A DNA stretch of 64,000 bases from Lactarius indigo (lineage: Eukaryota; Basidiomycota; Agaricomycetes; Russulales; Russulaceae). Under the pieces are notes generated by a model, which saw nothing but the letters and a program-made list of their open reading frames with translations, had not been told where the DNA came from and did not search any database. The position numbers were made by a program, and so were the translations under genes. The first letter of the stretch is position 1; each line of letters begins with the position of its first letter. This document shows positions 18,682-30,972 of this stretch, piece after piece. The stretch spans positions 372,001 to 436,000 of the forward strand of contig JAFKAC010000042.1 of NCBI GenBank assembly GCA_025766275.1, given 5' to 3'.

Positions 18682-19184
18682 TGTTACGTCTCGACCCGTA
18701 TCCTTACTGTACCGGTTGCAACTACGGCGGTAAGGTAAATTAGTTGCGGACTTACGATAGGCGATTACGAGTACGATAGGAGATTGCGCGCGGATTGCTG
18801 ACTGAGGACTACGCCACTAATACTAGTAGTAGTAGTATTAGGGTTCGAGCTACTTACGCGACACGTTGGACGCTACATTACCGTGATTCATAGCAGCGCT
18901 TGAAAGCCTGCTCGACTTGTATTTAATCTGTCTTGTGAAGACCAAGATACGCCATCTTGGTCTTCTTGAATCGTCACTTGTTTCTTCTCCCTCTCTCTCT
19001 CTCTCTCTGTGTCGCCGTCTCTCTTAAAGTAGTGCGCCTTCGAGTGTTCACTATCACCTGCGCTTGGACCTTCGCGTCTTCAAGATATTTGTCACATCTG
19101 GACCTTCGCGTCTTCAGAAGCCTTCGCTAAGTTGTTACCGCCTCTATAGAGCTCAAGTCGAGCTAACATCGTGACGACGTTACA
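18682..19184 (+). repeat. Element B 3' LTR
   Basis: 503 bases, identical by eye to the 5' LTR, including the hairpin and CT repeat. It is followed by the TACGA duplication. Confidence 0.95.
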
Positions 19185-20500
19185 TACGAGCCTTGCTCAT
19201 ATGGGCCTTCTTGCTTGCTGAACCCCTTCTCAATCCATCACTGCCCCTCAATCTTGCACTTGGCCCTGGTTCAAAAGGCCTGCCGTGCGTCTGCCATCCA
19301 CCATTCCCTTACCTTCCACCTCGTATCCATCACATCGCTTGTGTTGTTGCCCTCGGCAGATCAACATCGTGTTGTTGCCTCTCAAACTCGTTTTTCCAAT
19401 CTTTCTAGTTCACGCTCTTTGTCTTGGGCATAGGTGCGCTCACTATTTCTTGGATCTTACCCCACTTTCACTGACACCTTGTCTGTACTTGTAGTGCGCA
19501 TTGTTGTCACCTCTGGGCCTCTGGCACTGTTGTTCGGCCATGCGACTTTGCTTACCCACTCCCCGATTTCATTTACAACTCATATTCTCTACCTCACATC
19601 AGCCATATGTTTGAGTCTGTCGACTTCCCTCCTACCTACAGCCTTCTGCTCACTTTACCCCTTCGTCACAATTTTCAACTTGTTATTTTTGATCATATTC
19701 AGGTTTAGGCACTGTTCAGTTGATAAGCTCTCAGATTTGCACTTATATCATTTGGTTTCCCTCTTGTCTTCGCATCTGCCTTGTGTATCGAGCTGCCTTT
19801 CAGGTCAGGCCTCAAGTGAAAGGCACTCGGCTTGATGTCTCCATTGTGCGCATATCGACCTCTTCGTCCCTCAACATCAGCTCTCATCACCACTTCCCAT
19901 TTTTGTTCTACTGACTTATTCCCACCCTAGGTCTCACTTCGTTGCAATTGTTGCCTGGCACTTTGTAGAAGCATTCTTGAGCTCTGAACTCATGCTTGAC
20001 TTTCCTCACCTCCCCAACTTTTTCAATATCACGCTTGCACCCCCTTCCTTGCTTTCCCCAACTCGTGCGAATTTCTCTCTGCCCCAACTACTTACATGTG
20101 CTATCGAGCAGGTTTACCGCACTTTCATCTTTTTCTAAATTTTCTAAATTTTTCATATTTTACAAAGTCACACATTTTTCTCAGTTTCTCAACGATTTTA
20201 TAAAACATTTTCAGAAATATTAGAGTCCCCATATAAAATCTTGCATAATTTGCGTGATCTGTCAAAATATGTCCAATATGGTAACTTTTCTATGCTCTTT
20301 GAAAATTTTCAGGATCCCATTTTTCCTGATGCTGTGCTGATGACTATTGCAAAATCTGGGAAGGAAGGAGTCAAAAGACTGGCTCCAGGTTGGTCAGATC
20401 CACCAACCTAGGGCCAGAAACCCAACTTGATGCCCATCTCAAATTTTGTGATGTACTTAGACTTCCAAACTGATGCTTGGGCTCTTGCTTGGGCTTCTGC
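19185..20500 (+). other. Gene-free stretch, pyrimidine-rich then AT-rich
   Basis: Continuation of the sequence interrupted by element B. Short frames occur but have no motifs, and the base composition is like 10345-11366. From about 20130 it becomes AT-rich. I see no gene. Confidence 0.5.
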
Positions 20501-20836
20501 ACTGATGCCTGGACTTCCACACTGATGCCTGGACTTCCACGCTGACACCTGGACTTCCACGCTGATGCCTGGACTTCCACGCTGACGCCTGGACTTCCAC
20601 GCTGACGCCTGGACTTCCACGCTGATGCCTGGACTTCCACACTGACGCCTGGACTTCCACGCTGACGCCTGGACTTCCACGCTGATGCCTGGACTTCCAC
20701 GCTGACGCCTGGACTTCCACGCTGATGCCTGGACTTCCACGCTGACGCCTGGACTTCCACGCTGATGCCTGGACTTCCACGCTGACGCCTGGACTTCCAT
20801 GCTGATGCCTGGACTTCCACGCTGACGCCTGGACTT
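20501..20836 (-). repeat. 20-bp minisatellite, ~17 units
   Basis: Head-to-tail units of GCTGATGCCTGGACTTCCAC with variants at a few positions (A/G at base 1, T/C/A around base 6-7). Degenerate units continue to the left to about 20461. Because 20 is not a multiple of three and the unit has no stop on the minus strand, all three minus frames stay open and read a 20-residue period such as VSVEVQASAWKSRRQRGSPG. I regard these frames as a by-product of the repeat. Confidence 0.9.
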
Positions 20837-21728
20837 TGCTTAGACCCATATGGGATTGATTTAAGGTGGAAAAGCAGGGGTTTGGGGGCGCAGCCCCCAA
20901 CAAGCTGAAGCAACCTGTGCTGTAGGCACAGTGCTGAAGCTTGTGTAATGTAATTTGCCGGAACATTGTAACCATTATAAGAAAGACTCACTTCTGATAA
21001 TCAGCTTTGTAATTATACTTGTAAGTTGCCTTATTAAGCAATTATAAGGCCCAACAGATCATGACATTGATTATGAGAAACACATAGTATTACCAGATCA
21101 ACCATGATTATACAGATTCCATTATAATTCTCCTTACAAGATCAACTCCCTTTCTCATAATTCAATTATTTTCTTTCTTATTTTCATTGTTATTCTTCGC
21201 TCTTTCCATTCTTATTTCCCTTATTATCTCCTTATATTCAGATTTTTTCATCTTATGTTCTAATCAACTTTCTTTATTGACCTCTCCATATTGGAATGTG
21301 TAGCAATACTAACATGGCCCACTTTCCAGGAGGTGTGAGACTGGCATTGGGCTAAGGACATTGACACATGGCAGGTGGGCAGGTCGTTGTTGCACCGTTT
21401 CCATGCAACAGCCAGCCATTGACAGAAATAAGGTGGTGAATAAGGTATGATGAGCACCCCTGTGGACAGAGTGAGTAGATGTATTGTGAGGTATCCTCAT
21501 CCCTGGACCCAGAATATATGTGAGCACAATTGCATAACAAGGGATGTGGCAATTACCTGTGAGGGAAATGAGGCCTTGTTGGCACTAATGAGTGACTACT
21601 GTGGCACATCAAGGACGTAGGACATGAGGCTGGCAGAAAGGGAGAGTTGGTGGGCTGGATAAGTGGGGGGATGAGAGGGGGGGCATCATATACAATGGTG
21701 GTATGTACCCAATCCAATGGACCAGAAC
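20837..21728 (+). other. Gene-free stretch with GC-rich palindrome
   Basis: Mostly AT-rich. At 20882-20900 a perfect stem TTGGGGGC-GCA-GCCCCCAA stands out. Beyond it I see no gene, and the short minus-strand frames at 21260-21552 have no recognisable content. Confidence 0.45.
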
Positions 21729-21967
21729 TGTTATGATTTCTATGCTTCTGGACTTGTTCTTTCTTTTCCTATACTTCCCTTCCTGGTACTATATGAGCCC
21801 TTTACGATTACCTGGTTCCTATCATGTGCCTTGCTTATTGATGATCTCCTTTGATAAAGCTTGACATGTGCTAGTTTCTGTTTCATTCTCACTCACATGC
21901 GAACCCGTGTGATTTGCCTTTGTTCTACTTATATTGATGCCTTGTTCCCCTTATGCCTTTCCTTTTG
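21729..21967 (+). repeat. Truncated LTR, TGTTATGATC family
   Basis: Starts TGTTATGATT and follows the 9100-9701 LTR for about 240 bases (for example CCTTTACGATTACC and TTGACATGTG). It ends where the element H LTR begins at 21968. Confidence 0.75.
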
Positions 21968-22431
21968 TGTTACGGTTCGACCTTTTGGACCCTTACTGTA
22001 CCGGTTGTGGCTATGGCAGTAAGGTATATTAGTCACGGACTCAGGGTTTATGGTAGGCGATAGGAAATACAGAATGACTCAATCCTAGTACAAGTAGTAG
22101 TAGTATTAGGATTGCGGTACTTACATGATACATTGGACGCTACATTACAGTGACTCATAGCAGTGCTTGAAAGCCTGCTCTTCTTGTATTTAAACTGGCT
22201 TGTGAAGACCAAGACACGCCATCTTGGTCTTCTTCAATCGTCACTTCTTGTCTCCTCTAAAGATTCATTATTCGCCTCTACTCTACAAGGGAGAGTGCCC
22301 TCTGCTTGTTGCCTAGTGTCTTCGAACATCTAGGGATTGCCTTCATGCCATACGTCTTTGGATGTGTTTAGCTAAGTCAAGTCACCTCTATTACGAAGCT
22401 CAAGTCGAGCTAATGTCGTGACGGCGTTACA
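21968..22431 (+). repeat. Element H 5' LTR, diverged B family
   Basis: 464 bases, TGTTACGGTTCGACC to GGCGTTACA. It has TATTTAAA and the primer hairpin with one mismatch (AAGACCAAGAC). The primer-binding site AAGACCAAGAT follows at 22434-22444. Confidence 0.85.
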
Positions 22432-22451
22432 TTAAGACCAAGATACTTATT

Positions 22452-23006
22452 GTGGCAACCATCAACACCCACAACCAGTGGATGAGCTTCCGTCCATACC
22501 ATCTCAAATGAAGAGGAGATCGTAACGTACCAACCCGATTCTTGGGAGCAGCTTGGTGGAGAGACCGCAGAGACGAGACAGGATACTTTGTGGAATTTAA
22601 CGGACCCACAAGGTTTAGACCTGTTGAGTTCAATTTTGATCATCTGTGTTGGGTGGAGATTACATGGAACCCCATAGATCACTGCTGGGATGTCATTAGA
22701 CCAGCAGGAAGGAACTACCAGTGTGACATTGATGCACGAGAGTTAAATACGAGAGCCAACTGGGGACCAATAGATGGTCAAATATGAGAACACTCCACAG
22801 GAGAAGCCGTGAGTGAAGAAACTGAGGACAAAGAAGAAAGAAGCAAGGAGGCTCAACCACCAAGTGTCAGTCCCATTGAACAATATACCATCCAACAAGC
22901 TGAGTCTCTGCACATCTCAGAGCAGCCAGAAGTCATCCACGTACGCTCACCAGCCGCAGAAATGGTGACAACAACGATGACAGAACAGGAAATCTTCGCC
23001 ATAAGA
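22452..23006 (+). pseudogene. Element H gag fragment
   Basis: A diverged B-family Gag N-terminus: GTG start, RGDRNVPTRFLGAAWWRDR, ETGYFVEFNGPTRFRPVEFN, CDIDARELNTRANWGPIDGQ, then an acidic tail. TGA at 22509 and TGA at 22785-22787 break it, and it stops at a minus-strand LTR at 23007. The GTG at 22452 is in the same place as in B, C and I, with a different-length spacer before it. This supports that codon as the start. Confidence 0.8.
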
Positions 23007-23585
23007 TGTTACGCCCTAGCAGGGGCGTGGGTTCTAGGGGTTTCAAGTCACACAAGTATCAAGCAAAGACCTCTGTTGTCTTATTGCTATGAAATACAAG
23101 TGGCGGAAGTGTGGCACAGGGTGCAGCACTATTCTGTAATGTAGGACTCCTCATCCGAAGTGTCTGACACTTCTCTACACTTGATCTTGCTAGTGCACAG
23201 AGTATAACAGGTGTGACGCGTTGATATAGTTCAACTGCAAAGACTTTGAAGTGTCCTGGTTAAGGACTGAGGTAGGGGATGCACAAGAAGAAGGGAATAG
23301 AGCGAGGTCACACCAAAGTACGAAGGCAAGGTTGCTAGATTGCAAATGAAGCCAAGTCTGGCTTCCTACAGTCTATGGTACAGGTTTATATAGGACAGGG
23401 TTCCAAACAACATGAACACAAGTCCACACAATATCAAAGAGACTAAACAGAGCAAGCAGAAGTTCGGATCAAAGAAACAGCGCCACTAGTAACAGTAGCT
23501 CCTTTGGTAACAAGGTATAGTACAGAAGGGGAAAGGCAGGGTGGAGACATACTGTGACTGAGGTCCGAAGCATCGGATCATAACA
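23007..23585 (-). repeat. LTR of the TGTTATGATC family, minus strand
   Basis: On the minus strand it runs from TGTTATGATCCGATGC to GGGCGTAACA, 579 bases, with a CCTATATAAACC box. Its flanks (TAAGA and CGAGT) do not match and belong to two different elements, H on the left and J on the right. It therefore marks a recombination junction rather than a clean insertion. Confidence 0.8.
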
Positions 23586-26500
23586 CGAGTTTACTTGTGG
23601 GGTAGAAGGTGCGGAGATTCATCCCTTCTAGCCATACTTGGTCCCCTTGTTGATAAGGTGTGAACCCTGTCTTCCCTCGCTGTGTCATGAGACGTTGCAC
23701 GTGGTTGATACTATCTTGCACGTGTTGTCTGAGTATTAATAGATCCTCTAGTCGTTGATCCACAGCTGGACAGTTCGATGGTTTGGGCATCCATGTTGTC
23801 CGTGGTTCCCATCCCATGATTAGTGAGAATGGGGAGTGCTTGGTCGTGGCGTTTGTCCAAGAGTTATGCGTGAATTGTGCCATAGGTAAGAGCTCTGCCC
23901 AGTTGTCCTGCCGGAGGTTGCACCAGTGCCGTAAATATTGTTCCAGCCATTGATTGGTGCGTTCTGATTGTCCGTCTGTTTGGGGATGATATGCTGACGA
24001 GACGTTCTGCTGTATCCCCAAGGTTCTACACAACTGCTTCATAAAGGTAGATGCAAATCTAGGGTCTCGATCAGATATGATTTTTTGGGGTAGGCCATAG
24101 TGAGGGTAGATGTGTTGCAGGTAGAGTTTGGCTACTCCTTCTGATGTTATTGTTTCATTGCAAGGGATGAATATTACTGCTTTCAAGCAATCGTGATCCG
24201 TGATGGTGAGGATTGAGTCGAACCCATTTGATATGGGAAGTTTGACTATGAAGTCCATGGCCACTACTTCAAATGGTTCGGCCGATGGGTCCGTGGTGAT
24301 GGGAAACAAGTGTGGCTTTTGTTGGTGGGAGTTGACTTTGTTGCTTTGGCATGTTGCGCATCCTTTGACATAGGCTTCTATGTCTTTGCGCATGTTGGGC
24401 CACCAGAAATCTCGTCGTACCAGTTCTAAGGTGTTCGCGATTCCTGGGTGTCCTGCACTTGGGGTATCGTGGAAAATGGTGATTACCCCCTGTTTAAGAT
24501 CATTGTTTCCCACAACAACGAGAGCATCGCCTTTCCACCATAAACCATCGTGTTTCTTTAGGCTGTGCAGTTCGATCCACAGGAGAAGTGTTGCCTCATC
24601 CATGTTCTGCGCGATTTGAGTCCATATGTCCATATCGTGCATGGACGTCTGCGTTACTTTGAGGAATACTTCTTTGGGTAATACCATGACATGATCGTTA
24701 TCGGTTGTGCCATCGTCGTAGTCCGGTCGTCTTGATAGGGAGTCTGCCTGGGTGTTCTTGGTTCCGGGAATATGTTTGAGTATGAAGTTGCATTCTGAGA
24801 GCTCCTGGAACTCCTGTGCTACTCGTCAATTGATCTTTCTTTCTTGGTTCCTTCCAATACTGAAGGTTGGCGTGATCTGTATGGATGGTTATCAGATGGG
24901 GAGAACCAATAAGGTATGTGCGCCAAGTCCGCAGTGCTTTGACGATTGCCAATAGTTCCCTATCATAGATGTCATAATTGCGTTCTACCTCTGATAGGGA
25001 TTCGGAGTAGAACACGACGGGATGCATCTTTTGGTCTTCGCCTTTTTGGTTCAGCACCACCCCTAGGGCATAGCTAGAGGCATCCACTTCTATTTCGAAG
25101 GGTTGGTCCAGCTTTGGGAATAGAAGCACTGGTTCCGAGCTGATTCATTCTTTGATGGTATCAAATGCCTTTTGTCTGTTGTTCGTCCATTCCCAGGGGG
25201 TGTCCTTCTTTGTGAGGTCATGGAGCGGTCTTGCTATTGTGGAGAATCCTCTTATGAAGTGTCGATAAAAGTTACAGAAGCCTAAGAAGGCTCGTACTTC
25301 TTTGAGTGATTTCAGTGCTTTCCAGTTGCGTATGCCTTGCACTTTAATTGGATCCATCCATAGTTTGCCATGTCCAATAATTAGTCCTAGGTATTCCACT
25401 TCATAGACCTTGAACACGCATTTTTCAGGTTTGATGTACAGATCGTGTTCATCGTAGAGGTCCAAAACTTGATGTAACACCTTTTGGTGGTGGGTATGAT
25501 CATCTGCCGTCGCGATTAGGATGTCGTCCATGTAGACGATAACTTTGCCCGTCAGCACCAACTCCCGGAAGATCGTGTCCATCATTGTTTGGAAGGTACT
25601 GGGGGAATTGGTGAGGCTGAAGAACATAACTCAGGGTTCAAACAGCCCCTGGTTTGTTTTGAACGCTGCCTTCCATTCATCCCCTTGTTTGATTTGGACA
25701 TTGTTGTATCCCCATCGGATATCGAGTTTGGAGTAGAGTCGTGCATCTCGGATCTTATCGATAAGTTCGGGGATAAGGGGGAGCAGATAGTGATTTTTTA
25801 TGGTTAATTTGTTGAGACGGCGATAATCTTGTACTGGGCATAATTTCCCATCTTTCTTCTTGATGAAGAAGAAAGGGGATGCGTAAGGGGACTTTGACAG
25901 CTGGATGTATCTCTTGTTCAGGTGTTCGGTTACGAACTCCATTAGTTTTTCCGTTTCGGGGATTGTGAGTGGGTACACCTTACAGTCCATTGTTTTGGGG
26001 GCATTTGGAACAAGATCAATGGCATGGTCCCAAGGCCGTGACGGGGGAAAACGCTGAGATGCTTCCTCGCTGAAGACTTTCTGGTGTCTTCGATACTCTT
26101 CTGGGACCATCTCCTCAAAGGTCTTCTGAGGTTTCTTGGCCGCTTCCTGTTAAGCTAGTTCCGATGCCGTCGTTGTTTTTCGTAGTTGGATATGTGGGTC
26201 TTCTTCGTTTTCCAGTTGTTCCCAAGCTGATTTGTCCAGTTGATACGTCTCCAATGCCTTAATGGTAGCTTCCATGGGCATGGCTTTGTCAGACAAATTC
26301 AGACTGGTAATTACTACTGGTTGGAATTCTTCATCTAGAGTGGCATCTCACCAGTGGAACTTGGGTTCAAAAGCCGTGAACCAGGGGTATCCGAGTATAA
26401 CTTCGTTGTTGCCTAAGTCGGTGATGAGGAACCTGAGGTTTTGAGTTCTTCCTCCTGTCTTGACAGTAAGGTCAGTGAAGGAGGTAATTTCTCCTCCTTG

Positions 26501-27812
26501 ATTGTGAGTTCCGTCTACATTCCATATCTTGATGGGTCGTTCTGTGGCCAACCAGGCAATCTTTAACCTCTTCAAGAGATTCGTGCTTATGAAGTTGTCG
26601 ATTGTGCCAGAGTCAATAAGGACGTTTCATTCAGCCGTCGCGTGAGCAGATTTGAAAAGAACTGGAATTCACATGGATCGGAATCTGCTATTGTACATAC
26701 TAAGTTTTAATGCTCTAGCCCAGGCCGCCAGGTTCAAGCGTTCAGAAAATCCTTCTTTTGTCCAAAGAGCTTATCTACCATGAGCTCGTGGACTTTGGGG
26801 GTTTGAGCGAAAAGAGCCACAACTTGTGCTTCCGCTTGTTCTTCGTTCGAAAGGGGGCGTGACGCCGTCATAGAGATTGTAGCTGTGGGTGGGGTTGTGT
26901 CACTGGTGTTTACAACTTTGGCGGTTGTAGTCGTCTTTTGGGGGCAGAATCATGAGATATGCCCCTGTCCGCAGCATTGGAAACATCTTCCTTCTTTTTG
27001 CAGCTGTTTTTTCTCGTTGTCTGTCATAGCAGTGTGGGCACAAGTGCAGCTAATGTCCATCACATTCGGGTCCCTGGCTTTAGTGAGGGCAGATAGCCAC
27101 TGATCACAGGATACTCCCCCTTTTTTGTCATTTCTTCCTTTGGTGAGCCTATCCTTGAGGAGAAGGTACTCGGCTTGTTGAAGGGTGACCGCCGTTTTCC
27201 AATCGTCCCAATCTACGGGGTGGTGGAACTTGATGGTGTTTATGACTAATGTGTTTGGGAGTCCCGTCTGGAAGATTTCCAGGGTTGTGGCTTCATCCTT
27301 GTTGTACCCCACCTTGTTGGCCAGGTTGGAAAATTTGGCAATGTATGTGTCAATGTCTTCTTTGTCCATTTGTAAGCTTTGAATGGCATGTCGTGCCTTT
27401 TGTTGTTGGGTGGTATCCGTGTATGCTTGAACAAAGCGAGTTTCTATGGTATTCCATAGATTTTCCGCGGTCATGGCTACTCCTCCCACTAGTTGGTCAG
27501 CTAGCCATTGTATTTGTTCTTCCACCCAGTCGTCCACCAGTGGTCCTCTGATATAGGAGAGGAAGGTCATTGCCCGGGAGTAGGGGAGGGTTAATTGTTG
27601 GACATTCGGGTTCATTCCTCGGTAGAGTGCGAATGTGTTGAGGAAAGGTCGGCTGGCTTCTCGATCCCTGGTGAATTCTGGCGGGGGGTTCCCCCCGAGT
27701 TGTCCATTTGGTGGGGGGGGTCCGCCAATGGCACCACCAGCTCCCGCTCCACCTCCAGGCGTGCTGCCTCCGCCTCCACCTCCAGGCACACTGCCTCCAC
27801 CTCCAGGCGCAC
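23586..27812 (-). pseudogene. Element J: decayed Gypsy gag-pol, A-like
   Basis: Read on the minus strand, from high to low coordinates: Gag with a Gly/Pro-rich start, DREASRPFLNTFALYRGMNP and CFQCCGQGHIS (27789-26950); protease (LIDSGTIDNFI, near 26600); RT (LDIRWGYNNVQI, YMDDILIAT) around 25500-25750; RNase H; integrase (GHPGIANTLELVRRDFWWPN, DGQSERTNQW) ending at TSKL near 23590. It is broken by many stops, including TGA at 26950, 25628 and 25142, and by a four-base insertion near 24838. The integrase is like that of element A. The Gag start and 5' LTR are lost at 27812, and the chromodomain and ORF3 are lost at 23586. Confidence 0.88.
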
Positions 27813-28279
27813 TGTTACGTCGTCACGACGTTAGCTTGACTTGAGCTCGAGATGGCGATAACAACTTAGCCGATAGTCCTAGTCTTGACACAATGACGCG
27901 AAGGTCCGTGCTCTTGCCTTGTGAATACGCGGAGGTACACGGCAAGACTCTTCTTGCTTGAAGGTCAATACTGAACTCGATACGAACGGGAGAGAGATAG
28001 AGAGAGAAAGAGAGAACACAAGTGACGATTCAAGAAGACCAAGATGGCGTATCTTGGTCTTCACAAGACAGGTTAAATACATATATGAGCAGGCTTAGAA
28101 GCGCTGCTATGAGTCACAGTAAGTAGCGTCCAACGTATCGCGTAAGTATCTCAACACCACAACTACTAGTACCTGTACTAGTATCGAGTCATACAGGAAC
28201 CGCTCAGTCAGCTATCAACCGTATTGCCTATCGCACTACCGTATCACCGTAGGTAAGTCCGCAACTAATCTACCTTACC
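27813..28279 (-). repeat. Truncated B-family LTR, minus strand
   Basis: Inverted B-family LTR lacking about 45 bases of its U3 end, cut at ACCTTACC where the element I LTR starts. No primer-binding site separates it from the J gag sequence, so it is probably not J's own LTR in its original place. The two LTRs meet head to head without a spacer. Confidence 0.8.
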
Positions 28280-28625
28280 TGTAACGTTTCGGGACTATTA
28301 CTGCACGACGCGAGTCTGACCCTTACTGTACCGGTTGCAACTACGGCGGTAAGGTAGATTAGTTGCGGACTTACTTACGGTGATACGGTAGTGCGATAGG
28401 CGATAGGGTGCGATAGCTGACTGATGACCAACGCCACTAGTACAGGTACTAGTAGTATTAGGGTTCGAGTTGTTTCTGCGATACGTTGGACGCTACTATA
28501 CTGTGACTCATAGCAGCGCTTCAAAGCCTGCTTGACTTGTATTTAAACTGTCTTGTGAAGACCAAGATACGCCATCTTGGTCTTCTTGAATCGTCACTTG
28601 ACTTCTCCTCTTCAGACTGCCTTTC

Positions 28626-28659
<34 letters not shown>

Positions 28660-28832
28660 TTTCTCTCTATCGACTTCGTCAATCGAGTATAAAGCCTTAG
28701 GTGTGCCTTTGCGCATTCACCAGAACTTGCGTCTTGGACCTTCGAGTCTTCAAGCTAGAATCCCAGAGACTATTGCTAAGTTGTTATCGCCGCATCGAGC
28801 TCAAGTCGAGCTAACATCGTGACGGCGTTACA
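28280..28832 (+). repeat. Element I 5' LTR
   Basis: TGTAACGTTTCGGG to GGCGTTACA, with TATTTAAA, hairpin 3' arm ATCTTGGTCTT at 28574-28584, then a long CT repeat. The partner is at 44664-45218. Confidence 0.9.
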
Positions 28833-28834
28833 TT

Positions 28835-28845
28835 AAGACCAAGAT
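28835..28845 (+). promoter_or_regulatory. Self-primer-binding site of element I
   Basis: AAGACCAAGAT two bases after the LTR, complementary to the LTR hairpin arm at 28574. Confidence 0.7.
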
Positions 28846-30008
28846 CATTCATCGTGGCCATAACAACAAGAGACCAGTGGACGAATTTCCGTCCTTATTC
28901 GCTCCCAAGAAGAGGAGAACATAACGTCCCCACGCACTTTTTGCAAGCTGCCAGTTGGAGGGACAGAGCAGAAGAAACCGGATATTTCGTAGAATTCAAC
29001 GGACCTGCTAGGTTCCGCCCAGTTGAGTTTAACTTCGACCACCTGTGTTGGGTAGAAGTTATGTGGAACCCCATAGATTCTCAGTGGGACGCCGTACGAC
29101 CAGCAGGACCTCAATACCGTTGTGATATCGACGCACGAGAGCTCAACAGTCGAGCTGATTGGGGCCCTACTGATGGGCAAGTAAGAGAACATTCCACCGG
29201 AGAAGTAGTATCGGAAGAAAGCGAACAAAGCCAAGAAGAAAGCGAAGACGGGCGAGAACCAAATCAAACGGAAACTAGCGGAGGAGCGATACAAGACCTC
29301 CTCCTTGAACGAGCTGAGTCCGCCCACATCACCGAACCAGAACCAATTCACATCCGATCACCAGCTATCATGGCAACACTTACACAGGCCATGGAAGAAG
29401 TAGCAATTGAAGAAGCACGCGCGATTCGAGCAGAGGCAAGAGACGTCCTCATGCCCATCAACCCAGAAACCGGCATACGAATGACCGCAGACGACGCTGT
29501 GATATATTGAGCGATCGGCTCGGATCGAGGAGATCCCCCCTCAGAACGACAACCTATACTAGAACTCCCCCCAGGAATAGGAGGACCTGACGGAGACCCA
29601 CCACCACCACCAGGAGGAGGAGTCCCGTTCGACTTATGAAGAACCGAACCTCCAAGAGGACCGCCCGCCGGACCACCCACCGGACCACCCGGCGGAGGAG
29701 GGGGAGGTACAGGGGGTGGAGGCGGCACAGGAGGGGGACATCACAATGAAAAGCTAACCGGCGAGCCCCCTTCTATTTTTGACGGCGACAGACTCAAAGT
29801 CGACCAGTTCTTAACACAGTGGCACGTCTACTGGGGCATGAACTTAGACGCCCCTATCATGCGCAACGATTACAGAAGATGTCTTCTGTTCCTATCCTAC
29901 ATCAAAGGCGGAGCAGTCAGCGAATGGGTCCTATCCTTCCTGAACTGGCTCAACAGGCAAATACAACGAGGGATTAGCCCCTACACCCATGACCTATGGG
30001 ACGCGGTA

Positions 30009-30742
30009 TGTCATGAACTTCCCTGCTATCTTTCCCCTTTTCTGTCCTTATCTGATCCATCCCCTTTCTTAGTAGTTACCTTTCGATGCTTTCCCTTATC
30101 TGATTGTTCTAGCACCTTCTGTGCTATTCTTGTTCATCCTTCTCCTGCCTTGCTGGCATGACACCATCTTGCACGATGTTGACACCATTTTTGCCAGCAC
30201 ATTATTCTATCTATAGCAACCAGTAGCACTATGCGCTCAGGCGCAATCCTGTACTATATAAGGAACCCTGTAGTGCGCCTTAGCTCCTTAGCTTTGGCTT
30301 AATCAATTATCTGCGTTGTATCTCCATTGACTCCTTGAGTGCCTCAGTCCCTTCAGCACTCAAGCCCTTGACCCAGGACCTCTGACCCTTGACCCTTATC
30401 CTCTTTGGGTCATTCCCCTCTCAGCCTCTGAGCAGGCTTCCCCTTGACTTCGCTCTTACCTTTCCCCTGTCTTACTGGTCAGCCCAGTGACACGCGACCT
30501 TTGGACTTAGGCCACCGAGCTCGTCCATTGCTACAGACTCAGTCACCTTAGCGCAAGGGGCTGTTACAGAAGGACCTTCCCACCTTAGCACAGGGGGATT
30601 GCCACCGACTCAGTTACCTCAGTGTAGGAGCTGTTACAGACGACCTTAGGAGTCCTTCCACTCAGTGGGGATCCGACTCAGAGTCCTTTGCCTTAGGCAG
30701 GATCTGTTACAGAACGACGAACGCCCCCGCAGAGGCGTGACA
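30009..30742 (+). mobile_element. Solo LTR of a separate family in element I gag, TSD CGGTA
   Basis: 734 bases from TGTCATGAACTTCCC to CAGAGGCGTGACA, flanked by CGGTA at 30004-30008 and 30743-30747. It contains a TATATAAGG box near 30256. No other copy is in the window. Removal restores the gag frame. Confidence 0.9.
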
Positions 30743-30972
30743 CGGTAGCAGATGGCTTTAGCCAATGATTCGAAAACACGTTAGAACGTGAACAGGCCCA
30801 AGCAATACTACGGAAGGGGTTCAAAATGGCGGGAGAAGACATTGATAAGTACGTCAATGACTTCGAACAGCTTGCGCGGAAGGCTCATTACCACCTTAAT
30901 GAACCACAAACCATCGACCTCTTCACGTCGGGGTTACCCAAGGAACTTTTCAAGAACGCGTTTCAGTTCGAC

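Larger units (their letters stand above)
11367..19184 (+). mobile_element. Element B: complete Ty3/Gypsy chromovirus, TSD TACGA
   Basis: A 7,818-base element with LTRs of 503 bases at each end that look identical base for base, flanked by TACGA at 11362-11366 and 19185-19189. Order: LTR, self-primer-binding site, gag, pol in the -1 frame, ORF3, polypurine tract, LTR. Identical LTRs mean a recent insertion, since both are copied from one template. The only coding damage I found is a one-base deletion near 17420 relative to copies C, I and E. That deletion separates pol from ORF3. Confidence 0.95.

Noticed and set aside
19434..19835. 133-codon hydrophobic frame, possible membrane protein
   Set aside because: Hydrophobicity follows from C/T-rich DNA, and overlapping frames look the same. 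No homology pattern or intron signals.
20501..20836. Possible CRISPR-like array
   Set aside because: Units are contiguous and have no unique spacers; the sequence is fungal.
20371..20991. Three overlapping minus-strand frames of 130-206 codons with a 20-residue repeat
   Set aside because: They are the three readings of one 20-bp tandem repeat without stops. Outside the repeat they have no recognisable protein.
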